DNA from: an uncultured Collinsella sp.
GTDB lineage: Bacteria; Actinomycetota; Coriobacteriia; Coriobacteriales; Coriobacteriaceae
Assembly: GCA_900555515.1 (NCBI GenBank)
Contig: USLO01000068.1
Span: forward strand, 1 to 8,621
DNA length: 8,621 bases
Direction of reading: 5' to 3'
Every line of letters begins with the position of its first letter. The stretch's first letter is position 1. The notes below the pieces were generated by a model, which had not been told where the DNA came from, ran no database searches, and worked only from the letters and a program-made list of their open reading frames with translations. The translations under genes were made by a program, and so were the position numbers. This document shows, piece after piece, positions 1-5,627 of this stretch.

Positions 1-1616
1 TGGGCGTGCGGGCCGGCGGCTTTGACGGACTCGGGCAGGTGCGAGTACTTCTTCTCGAAGTTCTCCTCGAACATCACCGCCAGGTTGTGCGCGGCCTCGT
101 CGTAGCGCGCGGTGCTCTGCCAGTATTGGCGCGGCACCAGGATGCCATCGGGCACGCCGTGGCACGTCGTGGGAATGTCGACGTTAAAGATGTCGTCGTG
201 CACGAACTCGCTGTCCTCAATGGTGCCGTCGAGGGCGCGCGCGACCAGCGAGCGCGTGTAGGCCAGCTCGATGCGATGACCCACGCCGTAGCCGCCGCCG
301 ATCCAGCCGGTGTTGACCAGGTACACACGCGTGCGGCCGTCTGCAATGCGCTCGCCGAGCATCTTGGCGTAAACCATGGGGTCGAGCGGCATAAACGGCT
401 CGCCGAACAGCGAAGAGAACGTGGGCGTGGGCTCGGTGACGCCGACCTCGGTGCCGGGAATCTTAGCCGTAAAGCCCGTCACAAAGTGGTACATGGCGGC
501 GTCGGCCGTCAGGCGTGAGATGGGCGGCAGCACGCCAAAAGCGTCGCAAGTCAGGAACAGCACGACACTCGGAGTGGTGCCCATGCCCTTAGTCCACGCG
601 TTAGGAATGTGCTCCACGGGATAGGCCACGCGCGTGTTATGCGTGATCGAGATGTCGTCGTAGTTGGGCTTGCGGTTCTCGTCGAGCACCACGTTTTCGC
701 AGATCGCGCCAAAGCGGACAGCGTTGAAGATCTCGGGCTCGTGGAAGGCGTCCAGGCCCTCGCATTTGGCGTAGCAGCCGCCCTCGATGTTAAAGATGCC
801 CATGTCGGACCAGCCGTGCTCGTCGTCGCCAATCAGCAGGCGCGTGGGATTGGCCGAAAGCGTGGTCTTGCCGGTGCCGGACAGGCCAAAGAACACGGCG
901 GTCTCGTGCGTGACGGGATCCATGCTGGCCGAGCAGTGCATGGGCAGCACGTCGTCCTCGACGGGCAGCAGATAGTTCATAACGCTGAAGATGGACTTTT
1001 TGATCTCGCCGGAGTAGCCGGTACCCGCGACCAAAATCACGCGCTCCTGGAAGTTGATGACCACGGCGGCGCTGGAGTTGAGGCCCTTGATGGCAGGGTC
1101 GCATTGGTAGCCCGGCGCGGCGAGCACGCAGAAGTCCGGCTCGCCGGTGCGCGCGATTTCGCGGGCGAGCGGGCGGGCGAGCATCTGCTTAATGAAGAGC
1201 GCCTGGCTGGCACGCTCGCAGGCGACGAGCAGGCGGCGCGTGTGGTTGCGGTCGGCGCCGGCCATGCCGCGGGTGACGAACACATCGCGCTCGTTGAGAT
1301 AGTCGACGATGCCGGCTTTGATGACCTCGTAGCTTTCGACGGACAGCGGGCGGTTGACGGCGCCCCAGGCAATCTTGTCGTGGACATCGGGGGTGTCAAC
1401 GATAAAGCGGTCGTTGGGCGAACGTCCGGTACGCTCCCCCGTCTCGATCACCAGCGCGCCGTTGGATGCCATACGGCCCTCTTTGCGACGAATAGCGTGC
1501 TCGACAAGCTCTGCCGCCGGCAGGTCCACCAGCAGACGGGGTTGATTCTCGGCGGGATCTTCAACGAGCGTAATACCAAAGTTGGACAGAACTTCTGCAG
1601 GGGTAACACCAGGCAT
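1..1616 (-). CDS. pckA: Phosphoenolpyruvate carboxykinase (ATP), 3' end cut by window edge
   Basis: Cytosolic enzyme interconverting oxaloacetate + ATP and PEP + CO2 + ADP. It serves gluconeogenesis, or runs in the CO2-fixing direction in anaerobic fermenters. I read 538 codons from the ATG at 1614-1616 down to the edge with no stop. The family is about 530-540 residues and the last visible residues (KAAGPHA) resemble the usual C-terminus, so only a few codons are missing. Visible motifs: TGRSPNDR with Arg65; GYSGEIKKS (Tyr201, Lys207) and MHCS (His227) for the metal/substrate site; P-loop GLSGTGKTT at 244-252 (Lys250); IGDDEHGW with Asp264/Asp265; NTRVAYP (Arg329). These match the E. coli active-site set, which supports the ATP-type rather than the GTP-type enzyme. 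The start is fixed by an AAAGGAGG Shine-Dalgarno at 1621-1628, four bases upstream. Long open frames on the opposite strand here are codon-bias shadows. Confidence 0.97.
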   Translation of the reverse strand, partial: MPGVTPAEVLSNFGITLVEDPAENQPRLLVDLPAAELVEHAIRRKEGRMASNGALVIETGERTGRSPNDRFIVDTPDVHDKIAWGAVNRPLSVESYEVIKAGIVDYLNERDVFVTRGMAGADRNHTRRLLVACERASQALFIKQMLARPLAREIARTGEPDFCVLAAPGYQCDPAIKGLNSSAAVVINFQERVILVAGTGYSGEIKKSIFSVMNYLLPVEDDVLPMHCSASMDPVTHETAVFFGLSGTGKTTLSANPTRLLIGDDEHGWSDMGIFNIEGGCYAKCEGLDAFHEPEIFNAVRFGAICENVVLDENRKPNYDDISITHNTRVAYPVEHIPNAWTKGMGTTPSVVLFLTCDAFGVLPPISRLTADAAMYHFVTGFTAKIPGTEVGVTEPTPTFSSLFGEPFMPLDPMVYAKMLGERIADGRTRVYLVNTGWIGGGYGVGHRIELAYTRSLVARALDGTIEDSEFVHDDIFNVDIPTTCHGVPDGILVPRQYWQSTARYDEAAHNLAVMFEENFEKKYSHLPESVKAAGPHA

Positions 1617-1657
1617 GGGGCCTCCTTTAAAAACGCGACACGTTGACGCGACGCGCA

Positions 1658-1673
1658 CTTTACTCACGTAAAG
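1658..1673. promoter_or_regulatory. Small inverted repeat in the pckA leader
   Basis: CTTTAC, four bases, GTAAAG form a perfect 6-bp inverted repeat about 42 bases upstream of the pckA ATG. It could be a protein-binding half-site pair or part of a leader hairpin. No convincing -35/-10 pair was recognisable around it. Six-base arms can arise by chance, so the functional assignment is weak. Confidence 0.25.
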
Positions 1674-1690
1674 CCTGTTGTACCCGATAT

Positions 1691-1706
1691 GCAAAAACGT
1701 TTTTGC
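1691..1706. promoter_or_regulatory. 16-bp perfect palindrome upstream of pckA, possible operator
   Basis: GCAAAAACGTTTTTGC reads identically on both strands and is centred about 82 bases upstream of the pckA start. The even symmetry with a central CG flanked by A and T runs resembles operators of LacI/PurR/GalR-family repressors, whose sites typically centre on CG. It does not fit the CcpA cre consensus well because the outer TG/CA bases are lacking. The inferred role is an operator for carbon-source control of pckA. It might instead be part of a terminator for lctP, since T5 lies in one arm on either strand. The palindrome is certain; its function is not. Confidence 0.45.
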
Positions 1707-1711
1707 GGCAA

Positions 1712-1728
1712 GGGCGGCAAGCCCGCCC
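1712..1728. other. Short GC-rich hairpin, possible weak terminator
   Basis: GGGCGG and CCGCCC are separated by five bases (CAAGC), giving a 6-bp all-GC stem. It lies between lctP and pckA, both on the minus strand. Neither strand has a U-run directly after the stem, so it is not a textbook intrinsic terminator. In the lctP transcript the A5/T5 palindrome at 1691-1706 follows a few bases later and could add to termination. Confidence 0.25.
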
Positions 1729-1755
1729 AACGGTCAAAAATCGCAGGCAAGCGGC

Positions 1756-1797
1756 CTAGTCATTGGGGACGCTTTTAAACGACTAGTCATTGGGGAC
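1756..1797. repeat. Two direct copies of a 15-base GGGGAC repeat, 27-base period
   Basis: CTAGTCATTGGGGAC occurs at 1756-1770 and again at 1783-1797, the second copy inside the palindrome GACTAGTC (1781-1788). Downstream, TGTCCCC at 1831-1837 is the inverse of GGGGACA at 1792-1798, with a smaller CTTGAA/TTCAAG pair between them. Together with 1849-1892, GGGAC or its complement occurs five times in about 140 bases in order +,+,-,+,-. REP sequences mobilised by RAYT transposases often carry a GGAC or GTAG tetranucleotide beside a palindrome, so a REP/BIME-like cluster is a reasonable inference. No RAYT gene is in the window. Confidence 0.6.
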
Positions 1798-1848
1798 ACT
1801 CTTGATCTTGAACAGGCAACATTCAAGGAATGTCCCCGGATGCCGGCA

Positions 1849-1892
1849 TTAGGGACGTTCCCAAAGTGCCGGCACATAAGGAACGTCCCTAA
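1849..1892. repeat. 13-bp perfect hairpin just after the lctP stop
   Basis: TTAGGGACGTTCC (1849-1861) and GGAACGTCCCTAA (1880-1892) are exact inverse copies around an 18-base spacer holding the palindrome GTGCCGGCAC (1866-1875). A similar TGCCGGCA lies just outside at 1841-1848, and TGCCG follows the other arm after one extra base, extending the symmetry imperfectly. The hairpin starts eight bases past the lctP stop, so in the mRNA it could stabilise the 3' end or slow polymerase. No T-run follows it, so it is not called a classical terminator. It belongs to the same GGGAC array as 1756-1797. Confidence 0.6.
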
Positions 1893-1899
1893 GTGCCGA

Positions 1900-3471
1900 C
1901 TACAGCGGCAGGCCTTGGCCAAGCATGGCTATGGCGCTCATCAGGACCAGCATGCCGGCAGCGTAGGGCAGCACCGCGCCCAGGAGTTCGGCATCCTTAC
2001 CGCGCACGTGCACGGCGGCAAGACCAATGGCGAGGGTCTGCGGCGAGATCATCTTACCGGCGGCGACGCCCAGGGCGTTCAATGCGACCATCCAGTAGTC
2101 GCTCACACCCAGCGCAGTGGCGGCCTGGCTCTGAATGGGACCAAACAGCATGCCCGAGGACGTACCCGAGCCGGTCACGAACGCACCGACTGCGCCGATC
2201 CACGGAGCCAGAATCGGGTAGAGACCGCCGGCGACCGCAATGCAAAACGCACTGATCGACGAAATCATGCCGGCATAGCCCATCACCTTGGCGCAGCCCA
2301 GTACCGAAAGCATCGTGATCACCGTCGGTGTCATCTGCTTCACAGTCGCGGCCAGCACCTCGCCCATCATGCGCGGCGAAGCGCCCTGAATGGCACCGCC
2401 GACAAACGCCGCCAGGAAAATCCAGACGCCTGGCGTGTTGATCCACGAAAACGTAAGCATACCGGGATTCTCACCGCAATACACCTGCACATGGCTCGCA
2501 AACGGCGCGAGCGCAGCATGTACAGCGGGCACCAGATTAGACGTGCCCAGCAGCAACACAAAGATCAGGATGAAGCACGACCAAGCCGAAAGCGCCGACT
2601 TAACGGTGAGCTTCTCCCCCGCCTCGATATTCATGTGAAAGCGTGCGTCCAGATGCCCCGACTTCTCGGCACGCATGGCAAGCGCAGCTGTCAGCGCGAG
2701 CGAAACGATGGATCCTACGACCACGGCCAGCTCGGGGCCCACAAACATGGCAACGACCAGAGCCGCGCCGACAAACGAAACGCCGGAGAGCAACGCCACG
2801 CCGGCAACACCGTGCAGACGCTCGCCCACACTCGCGGCATTGCCCTGGTCATCGGCAACACGGCCCGCAACCAGCACAATAAATAGCGGCATCACCACAA
2901 AGAACGGTGCGAGCTGCACCAGCTGAACGGTCGCTAGGTGAAGGGAATCCAAACCCACCAGGTCGGCAACGGACACCGTGGGGATGCCGATGGAGCCGTA
3001 GGGCGTGGGCACGCCGTTGGCCAGCAGGCAGATGAGCACGGCAGGCACGGCCTCAAAGCCCAGGCCCGCGAGCATGCCGGCGGGAATGGCGACAGCGGTA
3101 CCGAAGCCGGCCATGCCCTCCATAAAGCCACCGAAGCACCAAGCCACGAGCAGCGCCAGCAGACGGCGGTCGCTGCTGATGGAGGTGATCATGCTGCCGA
3201 TCACGTCCATGGCGCCCGTACGAACGCACAGGTTATACGTGAACACCGCGGCGATGATCACCAGGACGATGGGCCACAGAGCCATCAAAAAACCTTCGAG
3301 CGAGGCGGTCGCGATCTGCGCTGCCGGCAGGTGCCACCATGCGAAGGCAAGCAAGCACGAAAGGACAAACGATCCGATAGCGGCCTTCCAAGCTGGCCAT
3401 TTAAAGCACAGCAGCATCACGACCAGCCAAATAATCGGCACAAGAGCCAGTAAGAATGCGGCGACGTCCAT
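1900..3471 (-). CDS. lctP: LctP-family L-lactate/glycolate permease
   Basis: Integral inner-membrane proton-coupled carrier for lactate and related 2-hydroxy-acids (LctP family, TC 2.A.14). The 523 residues are hydrophobic almost throughout, in line with about 12-14 membrane segments and the usual family length of about 520-560. Recognisable conserved stretches are EGMAGFGTAVAIPA (118-131), ANGVPTPYGSIGIPT (151-165), GSGTSSGMLFGPIQSQAA (434-451) and AAGKMISPQTLAIG (470-483). The start is supported by AAGGAG at 3481-3486, nine bases upstream of the ATG, and by a typical hydrophobic N-terminus. It is divergent from the flippase gene and lies upstream of pckA on the same strand, but 283 bases separate them, so co-transcription is uncertain. 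The substrate (L-lactate, D-lactate or glycolate) cannot be told from sequence. No lactate dehydrogenase or lactate-utilisation gene is in view. Confidence 0.93.
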   Translation of the reverse strand: MDVAAFLLALVPIIWLVVMLLCFKWPAWKAAIGSFVLSCLLAFAWWHLPAAQIATASLEGFLMALWPIVLVIIAAVFTYNLCVRTGAMDVIGSMITSISSDRRLLALLVAWCFGGFMEGMAGFGTAVAIPAGMLAGLGFEAVPAVLICLLANGVPTPYGSIGIPTVSVADLVGLDSLHLATVQLVQLAPFFVVMPLFIVLVAGRVADDQGNAASVGERLHGVAGVALLSGVSFVGAALVVAMFVGPELAVVVGSIVSLALTAALAMRAEKSGHLDARFHMNIEAGEKLTVKSALSAWSCFILIFVLLLGTSNLVPAVHAALAPFASHVQVYCGENPGMLTFSWINTPGVWIFLAAFVGGAIQGASPRMMGEVLAATVKQMTPTVITMLSVLGCAKVMGYAGMISSISAFCIAVAGGLYPILAPWIGAVGAFVTGSGTSSGMLFGPIQSQAATALGVSDYWMVALNALGVAAGKMISPQTLAIGLAAVHVRGKDAELLGAVLPYAAGMLVLMSAIAMLGQGLPL

Positions 3472-3551
3472 AGGTAGAAGCTCCTTGGTACCGCGTGGGC
3501 GGCATCGGGGGTGTCACAAAACTTCAACAGGATACCGCACGTTTACCGACA

Positions 3552-3574
3552 AATTTCAGCCGCCCGCCGAAATT
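3552..3574. promoter_or_regulatory. Inverted repeat AATTTC-n11-GAAATT in the divergent promoter region
   Basis: Six-base perfect arms flank a GC-rich 11-base spacer between the divergently transcribed lctP and flippase genes. It sits beside a second inverted repeat at 3576-3592. It may be an operator for lctP, since permeases of this family are often under dedicated regulators, but no regulator gene is in the window. Chance occurrence is possible. Confidence 0.3.
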
Positions 3575-3575
3575 A

Positions 3576-3592
3576 TTGAACAATCCGTTCAA
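3576..3592. promoter_or_regulatory. Inverted repeat TTGAAC-n5-GTTCAA, probable operator
   Basis: TTGAACAATCCGTTCAA has perfect 6-bp arms and a 5-base spacer. It lies just upstream of the -35 position expected for the flippase promoter (-10 at 3618-3623), and within the upstream region of lctP on the other strand. Size and symmetry suit a dimeric helix-turn-helix regulator such as a TetR- or MarR-type protein; the family is inference. It could control either or both divergent genes. Confidence 0.4.
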
Positions 3593-3617
3593 AAACACGA
3601 ACGAACACCGTCGCGTC

Positions 3618-3623
3618 TATACT
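3618..3623 (+). promoter_or_regulatory. -10 element TATACT for the flippase gene
   Basis: TATACT matches the sigma-70-type -10 consensus at five of six bases. It sits 28 bases before the TTG start, implying a leader of about 20 bases. The hexamer 17 bases upstream is a poor -35 match, which would fit a promoter needing an activator. The inverted repeat at 3576-3592 is placed suitably for one. Confidence 0.45.
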
Positions 3624-3636
3624 AGAGCGCAGCAAT

Positions 3637-3644
3637 AGAAAGGA
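3637..3644 (+). promoter_or_regulatory. Ribosome binding site that fixes the TTG start of the flippase
   Basis: AGAAAGGA lies seven bases before TTG 3652-3654. The next in-frame ATG is at 3910, about 86 codons in, and a start there would remove the charged N-terminal extension. The good Shine-Dalgarno and spacing favour TTG. Confidence 0.6.
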
Positions 3645-3651
3645 CCCCGCT

Positions 3652-5232
3652 TTGAGCATCACGCCCCTCGATAGCATTCGCCGCGCCATCGCCCGCCGTA
3701 ACGGCATCTCCAACCCCGCTGCATCGAAAGACGGCGCCGCGAAGGCCCAGGGCGGCCGCATCGAGAACGGCCTGTTCCCCGCCTCCCACACGGCCGAAGA
3801 GCTCGCGCGCATCCAGGAGCTGAGCCAGCGCAACGCCGGCGGACCCGATAGCAGCCAAGCCACACGTCGCCGGCGCGAACGCGATCGGGAGCCCGGCCCC
3901 GTCCGCCGCATGGTCAACGCTTGGTGGAACCGTCTGCTCGGCGCCGTCTACGGCGGCGGCTTCTCCATGCAGGAAGCGGAATACGAGGAGCACGCCACCA
4001 GCCGCGACTATCTTTGGAACACCCTCGGCACCGCCGTGTGGGGCCTGGCGTTTCCGTTGCTCACCATCGTGTCTACGCAGCTCGTGGGCGCCGAAGAAGC
4101 AGGCAAATTCTCCATCGCCTTTGTCACCGGCACGCTCATCATGATCGCGTGCAACTACGGCGTGCGCAATTTCCAGGTCTCAGACATCGACGAAAAGACG
4201 TCCTTTGCCTCCTACCAGCTCAATCGTTGGATCTGCGGAGCGCTCGCCCTAGGCTGCGGCCTCATGTATAGCAGCGCCCGCGGCTATGACGCGCAGATGG
4301 CGACGATCGGCCTGGGCGTCTACCTGTATAAGGTCATCGACGGCGTCGCCGACGTGTACGAAGGCCGCCTGCAGCAGGCCGACAAGCTCTACTTGGCTGG
4401 AATGAGCCAAACGCTACGCTCCGTCGGCGTCATCGCGGTCTTCAGCGTGGCGCTGTTCTTCACGCGTAGCATGCCCATCGCGGCCATGGCCATGGGCATC
4501 GCCGCGATCGCCTCGCTCGTGCTGGTCACCGCGCCGCTCGCCCTGCTCGAGACCGAAAAATCGCGCCGCGTGAGCCTGCGCGAGGTCGGCCACCTGTTTG
4601 TCCAGTGCGCTCCGCTCTTTGGTGCATTGTTCCTGTTCAACCTTATCGAGAGCATGCCCAAGTTTGTAATGGAAGGCACACTGGCCTACAAATACCAGCT
4701 GTACTTTAATGCCCTGTTTTTTCCGGCTCAGGCTATTCTGCTGAGCATTGGATTTGTCTATAAACCGCAGCTCCTGCGCTTGTCGAGCATTTGGGCTAAT
4801 CCTCGCAAGCGTCATCGCTTTGACCTGATTATTGTTGCCGTTATGGCGCTGATCGTGGTCATCACCGGCGTGTGCGCCGCATTTATGGCAGGTCCCGGTA
4901 TTCCCCTCATGAGCTTTATGTACGGCCTCAGCTTTGAGCGCTACCGTACGCTGGCGTTGCTGATGGTCGTCGCCGGCGGCGTCACCGCGGCCATCGACTT
5001 TATCTACGCCATCATCACGGTGCTGCGCCATGCCGGCGACGTCACCAAGATCTACCTGATTTGCTTCGCCGTAAGCGTGGTGCTGCCGGTGATCCTGATT
5101 AAGCTGCTGGGTCTGATGGGCGCTGTGGTGAGCTACCTAGCCATCATGGTCCTACTCCTGGTGCTGCTGATAATCGAGTACGCCCACATCCGCCAACGCA
5201 TCGAACGCGACCGCAACCCATACGGCGCCTAA
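3652..5232 (+). CDS. Oligosaccharide flippase-like protein (MOP superfamily) with charged N-terminal extension
   Basis: Probable membrane flippase of the Wzx/RfbX-like polysaccharide-biosynthesis group, expected to move lipid-linked glycans across the cytoplasmic membrane. Of 526 residues, about 1-118 are soluble and charged, with an Arg-rich patch TRRRRERDRE at 71-80. From about 124 onward there are roughly a dozen hydrophobic segments (around 124-145, 153-168, 192-207, 255-271, 276-298, 317-332, 347-371, 391-412, 432-458, 466-486, 488-510). The stretch NYGVRNFQVSD (168-178) after the second segment is typical of this group. No glycosyltransferase or polymerase gene adjoins it, so the substrate is unknown. 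Codons in about 4640-4910 are richer in A/T third positions than the rest of the gene. Other MOP transporters are possible but fit less well. Family call fairly firm, substrate role inferred. Confidence 0.75.
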   Translation: MSITPLDSIRRAIARRNGISNPAASKDGAAKAQGGRIENGLFPASHTAEELARIQELSQRNAGGPDSSQATRRRRERDREPGPVRRMVNAWWNRLLGAVYGGGFSMQEAEYEEHATSRDYLWNTLGTAVWGLAFPLLTIVSTQLVGAEEAGKFSIAFVTGTLIMIACNYGVRNFQVSDIDEKTSFASYQLNRWICGALALGCGLMYSSARGYDAQMATIGLGVYLYKVIDGVADVYEGRLQQADKLYLAGMSQTLRSVGVIAVFSVALFFTRSMPIAAMAMGIAAIASLVLVTAPLALLETEKSRRVSLREVGHLFVQCAPLFGALFLFNLIESMPKFVMEGTLAYKYQLYFNALFFPAQAILLSIGFVYKPQLLRLSSIWANPRKRHRFDLIIVAVMALIVVITGVCAAFMAGPGIPLMSFMYGLSFERYRTLALLMVVAGGVTAAIDFIYAIITVLRHAGDVTKIYLICFAVSVVLPVILIKLLGLMGAVVSYLAIMVLLLVLLIIEYAHIRQRIERDRNPYGA

Positions 5233-5267
5233 TTAGCTGCCCGGTCACCGGAATTTGCGATGGAATC

Positions 5268-5281
5268 ACCCCGTCTGGGGT
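5268..5281 (+). terminator. Weak hairpin downstream of the flippase
   Basis: ACCCC-GTCT-GGGGT forms a 5-bp stem with a 4-base loop 36 bases past the stop. CCGGT-C-ACCGG lies just before it at 5241-5251. Neither is followed by a T-run, so factor-independent termination here is doubtful. The stronger candidate is at 5448-5495. Confidence 0.25.
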
Positions 5282-5311
5282 CTCGTTGCGGACAATATTC
5301 ATCACGCAAAA

Positions 5312-5434
5312 CTAAGTGAGTAGACTTTTACCGAATCCCCGACCACACCAACAGAGCACAAGTCTGTGACCTGCGGTTTTATTGAGGCAAATATGTTGGG
5401 TGCTCGGCATTTCCAAAAAAGTCTACTCACTTAG
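5312..5434. repeat. 123-bp inverted-repeat element with 18-bp perfect arms, MITE-like
   Basis: CTAAGTGAGTAGACTTTT (5312-5329) is the exact inverse of AAAAGTCTACTCACTTAG (5417-5434), with 87 bases between. An 18-bp perfect match this close is not expected by chance. Both ends contain TA (5313-5314 and 5432-5433), so insertion at a TA dinucleotide, as for IS630/Tc1-type elements, is possible, but the symmetry extends one base beyond it. The interior has no open frame of note. It has alternative pairings: CCAACA (5348-5353) with TGTTGG (5394-5399), and GAGCAC (5354-5359) with GTGCTC (5400-5405), which cross each other. It may be a miniature transposable element or a structured RNA or 3'-end element. 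No transposase is nearby. Confidence 0.7.
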
Positions 5435-5447
5435 CCAGCGGGCAGCC

Positions 5448-5495
5448 AAAAAAGAACCGCCGCGACGTCGTTTGACTCCGCTGCGACGGTTTTTC
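5448..5495. terminator. Bidirectional intrinsic terminator between converging genes
   Basis: AACCGCCGC (5455-5463) pairs with GCGACGGTT (5483-5491). Read on the minus strand the single non-Watson-Crick position is a G-U pair, giving nine paired bases followed by C and T6 (complement of 5448-5453). On the plus strand the same stem has one C-A mismatch and ends in T5 (5490-5494). It lies between the flippase (plus, ending 5232) and the phosphatase (minus, ending 5628), as expected for a shared terminator. It is stronger in the phosphatase direction. Confidence 0.7.
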
Positions 5496-5627
5496 GAGCA
5501 TTTTCGCGCTGTCGAGGACGCAGACGCTCCTCATTTCTAGCGCTTACCGAGCAAGAAGGCGCTACTCTCCGAAAGTAGTCAAAAAAGCCCCGTCCCAAAT
5601 TAGCTACGGTAGATCGGCGGAACAAGG
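5496..5627. other. Intergenic repeat-like stretch after the phosphatase stop
   Basis: This stretch holds several short hairpins: AGCGC (5539-5543) with GCGCT (5559-5563), and CTACT (5562-5566) with AGTAG (5574-5578). A6 at 5581-5586 precedes GCCCC, and CAAATTAGCTAC lies at 5596-5607. On the minus strand the last part reads GTAGCTAATTTGGGACGGGG then C and T6, so GGGAC recurs as in the 1756-1898 array. A minus-strand frame of 64 codons starting at a TTG (5625 to 5431) spans this stretch and the terminator, but its codon use is unlike the neighbouring genes and it has no good ribosome site. I see no supportable gene. It may be part of a dispersed repeat. Confidence 0.4.

Noticed and set aside
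609..1646. 345-codon plus-strand open frame opposite pckA
   Set aside because: It is the antisense of a clear PEP carboxykinase with all active-site motifs; its composition (Ala/Gly/Val/Asp/His-rich) is typical of shadow frames in GC-rich DNA.
1691..1706. CcpA-type cre box
   Set aside because: The central CG fits, but the required outer TG and CA bases are replaced by CA and TG, so only a general LacI-family-like palindrome is claimed.
1756..1898. CRISPR array
   Set aside because: Only two direct copies at 27-base spacing, with the other units inverted and of unequal length; no regular repeat-spacer pattern and no cas genes.
1678..2886. 402-codon plus-strand frame over the lctP 3' half and the repeat array
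   Set aside because: Runs through intergenic repeats and the antisense of lctP; His/Arg/Gln-rich translation with no family motifs.
4414..5031. 205-codon minus-strand frame opposite the flippase
   Set aside because: Antisense shadow of a membrane protein gene; low-complexity charged translation.
5312..5434. Intrinsic terminator formed by the long inverted repeat
   Set aside because: The loop would be 87 bases and no T-run follows the stem on either strand; the hairpin at 5448-5495 is a far better terminator.
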